Source of the DNA: Ascaphus truei
Taxonomy: Eukaryota > Chordata > Amphibia > Anura > Ascaphidae
Direction of reading: 5' to 3'
NCBI GenBank assembly: GCA_036426205.1
Contig: WSYH01000212.1
Coordinates: forward strand, 62,001-126,000
DNA length: 64,000 nt
Shown here: piece after piece, positions 11,841 to 23,209 of the stretch
Numbering within the stretch: the stretch's first letter is position 1
How the letters are laid out: each line of letters opens with the position of its first letter
Made by a program: the position numbers and the translations under genes
Notes under the pieces: generated by a model
What the model was told of the DNA's origin: nothing
The model's database searches: none
The model's input: the letters and a program-made list of their open reading frames with translations, nothing else

Positions 11841-13265
11841 CTTGAACGCCTTTTGAAATGACACTGATGTTAACTATTCGGCCACACACCTCCAGAGTTT
11901 TTAATCCCTCCCATAGCCAAGCGTCAATCGGCTGAGTCACCCTAGCCTACCAGTACCATCCCCCTCTCTCCCACGGGGTCGTTGATCTGCTGCCATATGC
12001 CATTGTGTTCTTAAATCCCCCCATAGCCTGAGACTACAAAACACACAGCACGCCGCGCTAATCACACCATCCCCCTCACCATACCCTTAGAGGCCTGTTG
12101 TTTGAAACGGTTAATTCTTGGAAAAATCCCCTTCGAACATTTTGAAATGTAAATCTGATGTGCACGCATGTGAGAATGAGAGTACACTGAGACAGTATTT
12201 CATCAGGGTGTGAAATATTTGTCAGTCACTTATGGTTTCACAGTACATGTTTTTAATACAATACAGTACATTCTTTAATATCTATTACTATTAAATAAAA
12301 ATATCCCGTATACAGTCCTTAGACTGTACAGTACTATGATAATCGTAAAATACACCGTTCTGTGCGGTCTGAGGGGTGAAATTACACTGGGTCCCATGCG
12401 GGAGCGATCACCTGCCATAGTGGGAACAATATCAGCCTTCCCACAGATCCGACCCGGACGGAGACTAAGGAAAGATTACACACAAAAGGACAGTTTATAA
12501 AAGCAACTATAGCGCAAGTGGCTCATTTTTTTCTGCCATGCAAGGTCCCAATGGCAGAAACCTGAAAACTTGTACATCACACTGACTGCCGTTCTTTTGA
12601 CCAAGTGGAGGGTCGCAGATTTGCATGCAATCCAGTTGTCGAACTAGGCTACATGGTGTGACCGAATTGGGCCTCTAGCTCGAACCGAACCGGAGGGGTG
12701 TGGGTTTCAGGTTTTCTGCTCATTCGACTTAGCGGTTCAAGCTTTGGCTCCGCGCATTGGTCAAATGGTGGGACCCTCCTCGCCGGCGAGGACCTTCTCG
12801 CGCCATTACTGCTGGACCATGTTGTGGTCCAAGTGAAGGGGGGTTCCTAACAGTCTAGGGGCCCCAATAAAGTATTTTATTCTAGGGTGCCCTAAAATAG
12901 AAGTTCCCACGCCCAATCTGACCAGTTCCCACGGCCAATTGCCGTAGTTCCTACGCCAATTGCGCGACCAGCAAGTTTAAAAAAACAGGTTGCAGCAAGC
13001 CTCTACAGTACATTTGCTTACACTGGCAAATGAGCAAATGGAACGAAATGTGAGGCAGACTCAACATGGGTCATTATTTATTGGTGGAAGTCAGTACAAA
13101 AAAAGCATTTATATTACAATATTAAACATTTAAAGCCTTGCCAACAAATTCACCATCAACACAACATATAGCAAGTTCTGCGACCTTTATTAGAAGTTGT
13201 GAATCTTCCGCCACAAAACTTTTTGGTTGCATGGGTGGCAAAGGGAGTTAGTAAAGTGACATTTT
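11840..13265 (-). repeat. Unclassified 1.4-kb repeat family, copies C (two partial tandem units)
   Basis: On the minus strand the block starts near 13,265 with the AAGTCACTTT..CCATGCA part. It passes through the AATTGGCG cluster (12,895-12,965) and the CpG-rich part, and ends its first unit near 12,350. A second unit start (AGATATTAAAGAATGTACTG-like) follows immediately and runs to about 11,840, including CCGATTGACGCTTGGCTA. Two units in head-to-tail order make this a short tandem array, as at 18,890-22,270. Single-base indels are very frequent compared with copies A and E. Confidence 0.65.
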
Positions 13266-15230
13266 AAGTAAGCATCGATCCTTTAATATTAAACCTAGAA
13301 AGACCAGTAACTAGTATTATACAGTAAACAGTGGATGGTGCCCAAACTGTCAGGTCAAGGCACTGCAGCCATTCAGTCCTAGAGGCAGCATGTACGCAGG
13401 CGGTTTTCAGGGCAACATTGAAAACCGTGCCTGTTGCGGCCCCCTCAGGGACTGGAGTTGTGACATGTCCGGTGAAAAAAACACACAACCCAACATACTC
13501 CTGTGTTTAAGTACAGCAGGTAACTTACGGCAAAACAGTACAGTACAAACAGTTCAGCACAACAGTTGGTCTCACCTGCAGTCCTCCACATTGTGCATAC
13601 CATGGGCCGTATCCTTGCTGGCGCAAAACGCCGTAATTTGACAGTCTCTACGCCTTCATTACAGTTGAATCTGAACTGTATAAAAGCTGCCGCATTCTTT
13701 TCTCACAATGTTTCTTAATCTTAAATTGGCAGGGAAGGAACCTTTTACCATACCCTTAGTTCCCACATCGTAGTTTCAGCTTTGAACACCCACTCGCCAT
13801 ACAGACAGTGTAGGACTGGTGCTTAAAAGATGATCAAGGCATACTTGTGGGGTGCACAGAGACTTCATCACCCTATACTTCTCCCTAAGCGCAGCTTGTC
13901 AATCCGCCGGGTGATGAGCCGGCACCGTTGTGATGGAGGGGTGTAGGTCTTTTGGGAGAGTGGTGTGATTGTGCGACGGGCGATGTGTAGGATGATGGGG
14001 AGGAACTTTACTCCGTCGCGGGGTCGCCATGGTTGTTCTCTCCTGGCGTGGTCTTGACGGGGTTGTCACTGTCCTGCTCAACGGACATACCTGTACACTA
14101 CATTCTATGTGGTGGAGGGGGGGCCCCGCTTGGTGATGAAGGGTTCGAAGGTGCCATTATCACATCCATGTACCCCCCCCCCCCACCCTCCTGACTCCGG
14201 CGTCGGGAGGAAACAGGGGCATTATCACCGGCAATAATGTATCAGCCGCCGCAATGTCAGCCTCTATCCCTCCATCCGTGGATCATCCGTTGCTCCATGT
14301 ATGTAGCACCCCGTTGCTCCAGATTTACATGGTCTCTGAAGCAGATCTATCATGTGCCACACAATAGAATTCCCGGAGAGCTCCCCCACACTGTTATCCC
14401 ATTCAGGCATCCGGCGGTCCAACGACTCTGCTTATTGTGCATGGTGTTCTGGGACATCTGGGGGGATGGGTGCACCGGAGGATGGGGGGAAGGGATTGGG
14501 GGGGTTCCATGGGGAGAGACAAGCGGTCAATCAATGGAGAGTGAGGAGGTGACCTGTGGATAACCCGTAGAGGAAAGCTGGTAGCGTCGAAGAGGGTATG
14601 GGAGAAGCGTGACCTTTGGATCTTCCGGCCGAGAAAGCAGAGTCGTCTAACGCGAAGAGGGGGGGGAACGGGGGGGGGGGGGGGGGGGTGGCCGGGGGGG
14701 GGGGGGGGGGTTTCGGGGAGGTGGGGGCGTCGTGGGGAGAGGACAGTGACCGGATGCGAGGGGGGGGGAGGGAAGATGAACCGGAGTTGGGAGAAGACGC
14801 GGATGTATGATTTCCGGGACAGCTAACGCAGTGTCGTCGAAGCATATGGAAGTGGTCTGCGGTGGTACTGAGGTTGGGCTGCCCATTAGGCGTTTTTGAT
14901 AGTGGAGAGTAGCGTTTTACCATATATCTTCTTCTTACATAATTGAGGCTTGACGTCTAAGAAAACCCTATCCTTGGGGTCAGCAGAAGGTTTTCTGTTA
15001 TGGGCCTTAGCCTGTTCCTTTGCCCTTGGCCGTGGGAAACGGCTCATGCTTTCGCTTTTTCCAGCATGGAAGGCACGGCAGTAGAGAACGAAAAGGGCGA
15101 GAGGAGGAGGTAGGGTTGGTTCTGCGTCCATAGAACCGGGATGCTCCATGGAACAGTGGCACAATGCAGTAACAGATCGGACAGGGCAAGTTGTCAGATA
15201 AGATCCTTGAGTGGTGGCCCTAATTGCAAA
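13266..15230 (-). other. Unassigned GC-rich region with broken proline-rich frames
   Basis: Several minus-strand frames are open for 60-130 codons (14,081-13,899; 14,923-14,531; 15,254-14,886). They are proline/serine-rich or basic, and none shows a family motif I know. The segment 14,658-14,710 is a long G homopolymer cluster, which itself creates the polyproline strings. Coding status is undecided. It could be part of the transposon's second gene or unrelated decayed repeat. Confidence 0.3.
14658..14710. repeat. G-homopolymer cluster
   Basis: Runs of roughly 9, 19 and 17 G are separated by a few bases. The tract has G-quadruplex potential, but it is also typical of unresolved homopolymers in uncorrected long reads. 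It shifts every frame that crosses it. Confidence 0.7.
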
Positions 15231-15455
15231 GGTGTTGTGACCGCTTTTATCCAATGGCGGCCAGGTACAGTGTTAAAGTGGGGATCGTGGGTGATCATTA
15301 CCGTATAAAATACACCCATCCATTTTGTGGATTGACTGACACATAGAATACACACGATAAACATCGAATATACAGTTCTTGTGTTTAGTATTTCTTTCTC
15401 ATTCCACTCGCACAGATGCCTGTTTAAAAAAAATATTTTTTCAAAGGATCTCAGC

Positions 15456-15624
15456 ATGCGAATTAAGGAAGATGTCCAGGATGCGGAACACCGAATTGCT
15501 GCTATCCAATGCTGTGTTAGCTACTTCTACTCGTTGTGCCACGCAACCACCGTGAGCTTCATGGCACAAGGAACAAAACAGGAGACCGGCAAAAGAAAGG
15601 CACCAAGTGGTACTCAAACGCGTA
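15456..15624 (+). CDS. Possible first exon of transposase copy 2
   Basis: An open frame ends in KRKAPSGTQTR followed by GTAAGTTATT, a strong donor-like site at about 15,621. Its position upstream of the AT-rich intron and of the exon at 16,376 suggests a 5' exon. The residues are basic, but I do not recognise a helix-turn-helix in it. The start codon is uncertain; candidates are ATG at 15,456 and at 15,561 (MAQGTKQ). Confidence 0.3.
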
Positions 15625-15789
15625 AGTTATTTATAGAAACTTAACAAAAAAAATCTATGAAAACGTACTGTACATCCTCAGTACAATTCTGTATTCTACT
15701 TAATACTGTTTTTTCTGTTGTGATTTTATTACACATATCGTGTACAGTAGATTTGTCTATTATATTTTAGTACACGCAGTATAATATTT

Positions 15790-16345
15790 TTGTTCAATTT
15801 CCAATATATCTTACAACGTTATATACTGTATAGGATGTGTACTGTTTTTATATTTAGTATTTAAAACATTATATTTATTTTGTATATTTATATTTAGTGT
15901 ACAACAGTATATATATTTTGTCCTATTGTATATTTTATTTAAGTAACGCAGTATATATTTTTTGTATATTTCAATTATCTACAACGGAATATATACTGGT
16001 TAGGTTGGTACTGTATTTATATTTTATATTAAAACAGTAATGTCATTTTGTGTATTTATTATTTATTGTCAACAGTTATTATATTTTGTTCTATTTATAT
16101 TTTAGTAGTACAGCAGTATAATTTTTTGTATATTTCACATTATTAAACTTCAACGTATATACTGTATAGGCGTGTACTGTTAGATGTTTATAGTTATATT
16201 AAAACAGTTATAGTTATTGTTGTATATTATATTATTTGTATAGTACAACAGTATATATAGTTTTGTCTATTTATATTCTTACTGTACCTGTATAATTACA
16301 AACATTACATTTACGGTATAATGACATTGTTATATTGCTCATATT
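15790..16345 (+). repeat. 170-bp AT-rich tandem repeat, three units
   Basis: Units begin near 15,811, 15,981 and 16,151 with ACAACG..ATATACTG and share ACAGTATATATATTTTGTC. They match the left edge of the window (1-170). The array ends just before the acceptor of the second transposase exon, so it would be intronic. Units differ mainly by one-base indels. Confidence 0.65.
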
Positions 16346-16375
16346 ATTAAAAACACTATGTTTCTTTACATTGTA

Positions 16376-17560
16376 GGTGAGACACAACTCTTCATGGTGG
16401 ACAAAATAGTGAGGAGAATGATGAGAGGAGGGCAATCTAAGGGTAAACACTACTGCAGGAAAAGGCACATATCTGACTGTATCGCTGAGCAGCATAAAAG
16501 AAAGAGTGAGTCACCGGGTTGGGCAGCATTTGATGGAAATATGGACGGTGGTGAGGTGTAGTACTGGACAGTACAGAGGTAAAAGTGTTGTTTCGTCAAC
16601 TTGTACTGCAACGCTGTGCCGCAAAATTTTTTTTATTCCTTGTCATTACAGAGTGTACCCCATGATGACAGGACGCAAACAAAATCAAAAATCTCCAGGC
16701 CCAGGCATGATCGACAGCGTTGAGAGGGCGACTTTCCAGGATTTTGCTATCTTCCCTGATGAGTCTTACTGTGTCGACTAGGAGATTGCAACGATTGGTT
16801 CCACAAAAAGGCCGCCTTTATATTTGAAGCCCGCGGCCAAAACACCCTGTGAAGACTGCTGTGTGTGGGTGCCATCTCTAGTGTGTTGGACCGGATGCAT
16901 TGTCATCGTTTGAAGGTAACAATGTATCAATTATAATGTCACGCTAATGCACTGTACTTGGACTACAGTAGTGGTTGCCTAATACGTACTTTATGGCACT
17001 GTACTGTACACTATTGTGCAGTTTTTTGAGCACTTTGTTTCTCTTTGCTATAGAATCCATGAATTAAAGCTTTCTTCCAAGACAACATTGTGCCCGAGAT
17101 AGTGCAATTACATCACACCGACTTCCCACATGGTCACCGCTTTACCAATGACAACGATCCAAGCCACACTGCGTCAAACGGCCGCATAGCTTCTTGAGCG
17201 GCGGCTATCAACTATGAAGACCCAGCGGAGTAAGGGCAGTAAACCGTGTCCCCATTTTGTGTTCCCCATGTTTTAGGCTCATATAACCAATGTCCTTTCT
17301 TTCCAATGACAGGTTCGCCAGACTTCAATACGAATCGATATGGTCTGGCATCAGCGAAGGACCATATCCGGAAAGTGGTGAAACCCTCCAAAAAGGACGA
17401 GTTGTTAGTGCACCATATAAATACGCCCACCCCTACTGATTTTTGCGCGAACGTAGTACTCACCTGTGGAACGCTGCAATGAAATATATATACCATATCA
17501 TGTTGCCCAGTTTGCCCATCTGCGCGGGTAATGATGGCAAGCATCAGGAGGAAAGTAGTT
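16376..17560 (+). pseudogene. Tc1/mariner-type transposase, copy 2, frameshifted
   Basis: The exon order is the same as in copy 1, with matching splice-like borders: acceptor TTGTAG at about 16,375, TCATTACAG at about 16,650, and later TGCTATAG and AATGACAG. Protein words preserved include YPMM, PDES, HGHRF, DNDP and DHIRKVVKPSKKDELL. Dense one-base insertions and deletions break every exon. The third catalytic position is lost in a frameshift (SPDFNT). Both copies place introns at identical positions, so the introns predate the duplication. Confidence 0.7.
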
Positions 17561-18003
17561 CTGGGCTGTAGTATTGTAAGTACTGCACCGCACACTTTAT
17601 TCGAAGCAAACTTACCCAGTCTGTACTGGGCAGACCTGGATGCGCGCCGCTCCTCACCTCTTGACATAGCCACGTTGCGTTTTGCGCCTCCCCAGCCTTT
17701 TTCATGCCGTGGCTGAACGGGCGCGTCTGATCTGTTATGATAATTGATTAGGATTAATAGGCTGCAATCGCTTCGCGGGTCGTGACACAGATGGCATAAC
17801 TCATGAATTGTATGCAGTAGATATATATTATACTGTGCAGTATTTGCAGCCAGCGGGAATAATAATGCCTTCAATCCCTGGCCTGGAAAATCCCTCAATG
17901 CATCGGGCAAAAGAAAACAGTCACAAACCGTCAATACAAACCGGGATATAGCCCGATTCCGTGGAATACCGAGCTCGAATAAAGTGTTCGTCCCAGTGTA
18001 CAG

Positions 18004-18889
18004 TTATGATCAGGTAATATGGCAAAAGATTTTCTTTTTCTTTCCAGATAGTAAGAGAGTACTAGTACTGATATAACAGTAGTTAGTTTTTTTCTTACAG
18101 AGAGAGCGCCAAGCACCACCATCAGGTTTACCGTACATAGAATTTAACAGTAGTCAGAGTATCCAGTACAGTACCAGTACACATAGTGTGAGTATCCAGA
18201 CTGCTACTACAGTAACTGCCTACATACAGTAATGCCCCTTTTTGTTTTCTTCAGACAAAAGATGACACCAGCACCCCCCCCCCCTACAGTAGTTCTGACC
18301 ATTACTACAGTACAGTAACTGCACAAATTTTTTTGTGGTTTTATTGTCGTTCCAGAAAAAACGGTGGCCCTAGCGGGGATGGCGGGGCGTTGTGGCAGTC
18401 AAAATATGCTTGTACAGTCAAATGTACAGTAATATAAACGCAGCAATGATGTACACAAAACCTCTCCTCGGTCTCAATGAAACTACTGATATGCAGGACA
18501 GCATGAGAAAAGATAAAGACTAAAGAAAATTAATTTACTATACATAATACAGTACAGGATATTATACATTAATTACAGTACTGTACGGGTATATGACTGT
18601 AGTATTAACATAATATTCTTATTATAAATGTGCAATACTCATGTTTCCCCATGTACTACAAAGGTTATTCCAAATGGTTTCCAATTCAGCTGCCAAAATA
18701 AATTAATATAAAGACCTGCCATTACTGTATTATTATTCCTGATTATTTTTATTTGTTATTTTTTTGGTTTTTCCTGATAAAATAAATAAATATTTATTCA
18801 TTTCCTGCGAAATCATAATCTTGACAGCCACCCCTACAGTGCACCAATGAATTATTTTATATTTATGTATTTATAAAAATATTTTACCA
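18004..18889. other. No gene seen; ACAGTA-rich spacer
   Basis: The stretch between transposon copy 2 and repeat copy D holds many short TACAGTA/TACTGTA words and AT-rich sequence, with no coding region. Its first 50 bp match the sequence after copy 1 (1,704-1,755). Copy 1 therefore appears to lack about 800 bp present here. Near 18,870 the word ATATTTTACCAGGA recalls the 3' end of the LINE at 47,545. Confidence 0.5.
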
Positions 18890-20400
18890 GGATTTATATA
18901 TTTTTATTTTTAAAGATATTAAGAATGTACGGTATTGTATTTGTAAAAAAATGTGACTGTAAACCATAGTGATGACAAATATTTTCACACCTGAGGTGAA
19001 ATTACGGTCTTAGTGTACTCTCAATGCTCACAGTTGCTGTGCACATCAGATTTACCATTTCAAATTCGAAGAGGGGATTTTCAAAGCATTACCGTTCAAA
19101 CAACAGGCCTCTAAGGGTTGGGGGAGGGGGATGGTTATTGTGATTAGAAGAAGCAGGGGGCTGATGAGTGTTGTTTAGATCGCTATGGGCCGGATTATAT
19201 TATTAAGAACACAATGGCAATATGCAGCAGATCAACGACCCAGTGGAGAGAGAGGAGGGGAATGGGGGGAGGATGGTACTGTAGGGCTAGGAGACTCAGC
19301 GATTGACGCTTGGCTCGGGAGGGAATTAAAAACTCTGGAGGTGTGTGGCTAAATAGTTAACAGCAGTGTCATTCAAAAGGACAGAGTTCATCATGAATGA
19401 ATGTTTGATGAATAAACACATCAAAGACAACCCCCAAATTACAGTACATAAAAAAAGCAAGTCACTTAACCCTGTGCCCCATGACCACCAACAAATGTTT
19501 TGTTTGTGGCAGAACCAGAAGAAGAATTTAATTAAAGGCTGTTGTTGTTAGAATGTATATGGTGTGTTGATGTTTTGAAGTGGTACACTTTAAATGTTTC
19601 AACATTGTACAGTACTGTACTGATGTGTAAATAAATGTTTTTCTACTGGACTCACACCAATATAAAAGAGAATAAGTTGAATTGCTCAAATTGTTTCATT
19701 GCTCCTTTGACAGTGTAACAAATGTAGAAGGCTTGCTGCACCACTGTTTTTTACTGGAATGGTCAGCAGCAATTGGCGTAGGAACTACGGCAATTGGCGT
19801 GGGAAAAAAAAAAAAACACCCCTTTTTAGGGTTGTTTTTTTTTCAATGGCGTGGGAAACTCTGTTTTTACGGCACCTAGGGAAAATTTGTAGAANNNNAA
19901 TTTATTTGGCCCCTAGATGTTAGGAACCCCCTCACTTGACCACAAAAGGGTCCGAGCAGTAATGGCGGCGAGAAAGGGTCACGCCGGCGAGGAGGGTCCC
20001 ACCATTGAGCGCAATGGCGGAGAAAGCTTTGAACCGGCTAAGTCAGAATGAGCAGAAACCTGGAACCCAGAACTCCGGTTCGGTTCGAGCTAGAGGGCTC
20101 AAATTCGGTCACCATGTAGTCCTAGTTGCGACAGGATTGCATGGCAAATTGCGACCCTCTCGTGGCAAAAGAACGGAGTCAGGGTGATGTTAAAATTTAG
20201 GTTTCAGCCATTGACTTGCATGGCAGAAAAAAAGCCACTTTGGTATTGTGCTTTTAAACTGTCTTTTTGTATCTCCGGTTCCAGGGATCTTGGAAGGCTG
20301 ATATTTTACCACTATGGCAAGGGTCCTCCCGCATGGGGACCAGGTAAATTTCAACCCGCTCAGACCCACAGAACGGGTTATTTTACATTATATGTACTTA
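18890..20400 (+). repeat. Unclassified 1.4-kb repeat family, copy D
   Basis: This is the plus-strand unit starting GGATTTATATATTTTTAT and ending ACAGAACGGGTTATTTTACAT. It includes the AATTGGCG cluster (19,770-19,860), which is disrupted by a poly(A) and poly(T) insertion at about 19,805-19,845. A 4-base N gap lies at 19,895-19,898. Its 3' end leads directly into copy E, making a head-to-tail pair. Confidence 0.7.
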
Positions 20401-20404
20401 CAGT

Positions 20405-22270
20405 ATATACAGGATTTATATATTTTTATTTTAAAGATATTAAAGAATGTACTGTATTGTATTAAAAACATGTGACTGTAAACCATAGTAACTGACAAAT
20501 ATTTTCACACCCTGATGAAATACTGTCTCAGTGTACTCTCAATTCTCACAGTGCTGTGCACATCAGATTTACATTTCAAATTCGAGAGGGGATTTTCCAA
20601 AGAATTACCGTTCAAACAACAGGCCTCTAAGGGTTGGGGGAGGGGGATGGTGTGATTAGACGCAGGCGTGCTGTGTGTTTGTAGCTCAGCTATGGGTGGA
20701 TTAAGAACACAATGGCAATATGCAGAAGGTTAACGACCCAGTGTGGAGAGAGGGGGTTGGTAGGTAGGATAGGGTGACTGACTCAGCCGATTGACGCTTG
20801 GCTAGGGAGGGATTAAAAACTCTGGAGGTGTGTGGCTGAAATAGTTAACAGCACTGTAATTTCAAAAGGCTTTCCAGATAGTTTATTTCCATCATAATAA
20901 TTTGATGAATAAACCCCCAAAGACAACCCCCAAATACAGTACATAAAAAGCAAGTCACTTTAACTCCCTGTGCCCCATGCACCAAAAATGTTTTGTGGCA
21001 GAAGAATTTAATAAAGGCTGTAGAATGTATTATTGTGTGTTGATGTTCTGAATTGCTGTGCACTTTAAATGTTTCAACATTGTACAGTACTGTTCTGTAT
21101 GTGTAAATAAATGTTTTTGTACTGACTCCACCAATAAAAGAATAAGTTGAATTGCCTCAAATTGTTTCCATTTGCTCCTTTGACAGTGTAACAAATGTAG
21201 AGGCTTGCTGCACTGTTTTTTACTGGCTGGTCACGCAATTGGCGTAGGAACTACGGCAATTGGCGTGGGAACTAGGTCAATTGGCATGGGAACTTCTGTT
21301 TTAGGGCACCTAGAAATAAAATTTATTTGGCCCCTAAAGGTTAGGAACCCCCTCAGTTGACCCCAACAGGGTCCGAGCAGTAATGGCGGCAGGAAAGGGT
21401 CACGCCGGCGAGGAGGGTCCTACCATTGAGCGCAATGGCGGAGAAAGCTTTGAACCGGCTAAGTCAGAATGAGCAGAAACCTGGAACCCAGAACTCCGGT
21501 TCGGTTCGAGCTAGAGGGCTCAAATTCGGTCACCATGTAGTCCTAGTTGCGGCAGGATTGCATGGCAAATTGCGACCCTCTCGTGGCAACAAAACGGAGT
21601 CAGGGTGATGTTAATTTTCAGGTTTCTGCCATTGACTTGCATGGCAGAAAAAAAGCCACTTTGGTAATGTGCTTTTAAACTGTCTTTTGGTACCTCCGGT
21701 TCCGGGGGTCGTGCAAGGCTGATATTTTGCCACTATGGCAAGGGTCCTCCCGCATGAGGACCAGGTAAATTTCAACCCGCTCAGACCCACAGAACGGGTT
21801 ATTTTACATTATATCCGCGCAATTGGCGTGGGAACTACTTAGGGCCTCGGTCAAGTTCACGGGCAATTGGCGTGGGAACTTCTGTTCTAGGGCACCTAGG
21901 ATTAAAATTATTTTTCCCATAGATGTTAGGCACTGTATACCACTGTACAGTATACTGTGGACGACACAAAATGAAATGATACTGAACATGTAGAATAAAT
22001 GCATAGTTTTATTTATTTGGGTTTATTACACAGTATACTGTACGGCCGGAAAACATCAGCATACAGTACAATATTATCCATCGAAATCCCCCCATTAGCC
22101 GTTTTCTTTTCTGAGGAAAAACAAAAATAAAAGTTTTAATGTACAGTAATGGTCAGCCCCCTAAAGAAGTACCCAGCCAGCCCCACCAAAATAATACGGC
22201 AACAAGACAGTACTCACCATAGAATTAAAATTCATTTTCCCCCAGATGTTAGGAACCCCCTCACTTCACC
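20405..22270 (+). repeat. Unclassified 1.4-kb repeat family, copy E, with extension
   Basis: This is the cleanest copy. The common unit runs from 20,405 to about 21,812. The AATTGGCG cluster lies at 21,236-21,296, and a second cluster follows at 21,818-21,875. The sequence then continues into a further 400 bp that matches copy B in reverse (5,310-4,880), including TGGACGACA and GGGTTTATTACA. A short fragment of the unit (GTTAGGAACCCCCTCA) recurs at 22,248. No protein family is recognisable. Confidence 0.7.
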
Positions 22271-22329
22271 CCAACAGGGTCCGAGCATGTACAGAACTGT
22301 ACTTTAAAATAAATTAAATATGCAATTTT

Positions 22330-22600
22330 ACTATTACTGCGCGCGCACGCACAGACTGTGTACTGTAGATTGAACCGCGAAGGTATTAGACTTCAGAGAC
22401 AACAGCTTGCAAACGCCCCCATGAGTTTTTACATGGCATTGCAGTATTGCAGCCAGCGGGAATAAAATGCTTAAATCACAGCCGCGAAAATAACGCTATA
22501 CACCCCGGGCGAAAACGACACAAAACCGCACATCACCGGGATCTTCTGAAATTCGCGGAGCTAGCCAAGTAAGAATAAAGTTGGTCGCCAGTGTATAACC
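22330..22600 (+). mobile_element. Truncated transposon 3' end / MITE
   Basis: The segment contains GCAGTATTGCAGCCAGCGGG, as near 1,600 and 17,840. It ends GAATAAAGTTGGTCGCCAGTGTA, the terminal sequence of the Tc1/mariner-type elements in this window. The internal part is CpG-rich. It is non-coding and would depend on a transposase in trans. Confidence 0.5.
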
Positions 22601-22859
22601 CTAAGGGGTCATAGATAAATACTTTGACAGTTAATGGGCAAGCAAAAAAAGTTTTTAAAATACAATTAAAATACCAGAAAAATTACATACATTCAATGTC
22701 TTTTCTTACCTTTAAATGTCTTCACCCTCAGATTCCAGATGTATCAGGAAGCTCTCGATCCACGACACAATGGTCCTCAGCTTCTGCTACTTCTGTTCTT
22801 CTCTCTTCTCTTCTGTATTTGTAATCAAATTGGCGGGTGAGATGAGTTCCGATCATCTT

Positions 22860-23209
22860 CTTGAGGTCAAACGAGACGAGACATGACTTATATAAGGCCT
22901 GTGATGTCACATTTGACTGTCAATTGTCACACCTTTAATCCTATTGGATGGTGTATCATATTTTTTTAAGGATGTGACATCATGGAAATGGAGGGAAGCC
23001 AGCCAATCACGAGGCTGTGCTTCCCTTCCTTTAAGATGATTTCATAAAAAACAAGATGGCTGCCATCACATGTTACACCAACCAATAATGATTGTGAGAT
23101 ATAGCATGTCATGCAACACATGGTATATCCCCAATCTAATTGGTTGTAGTAAACCATGTGACAGAGTTCATTTTTCGAACGGTTGTGACATCACTCCCAT
23201 ACTGGGGCC
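22860..23209. mobile_element. Hairpin-type MITE interrupted by the LTR element
   Basis: Words ATGGCTGCCATCACATG, ACCAACCAAT, CCAATCTAATTGGTTG and GGAGGGAAGCCAGCCAATCA recur at 57,780-58,060, there arranged as an inverted repeat. The copy ends at 23,209 where the LTR retrotransposon starts. Sequence beyond the element resumes at 28,007. It is a non-autonomous repeat without coding content. Confidence 0.5.

Larger units (their letters stand above)
15233..18003 (+). mobile_element. Tc1/mariner-type transposon, copy 2 (near full length)
   Basis: Proposed left end near 15,233 (TGACCGCTTTTATCC) resembles the inverted end of the insert at 60,979-61,310 (GGTCGCTTTTATTC read inward). The right end near 18,003 is GAATAAAGTG..CAGTGTA, like the 3' end of copy 1. 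Between them lie a possible first exon (15,456-15,624), the 170-bp tandem repeat, four transposase exons and the 3' region. The ends are imperfect and I could not verify a target duplication. Length would be about 2.8 kb, longer than typical Tc1 elements because of the introns. Confidence 0.5.

Noticed and set aside
14531..14923. Proline-rich minus-strand protein
   Set aside because: The proline run is the reverse of a G homopolymer cluster whose length is doubtful; no motif supports a gene.
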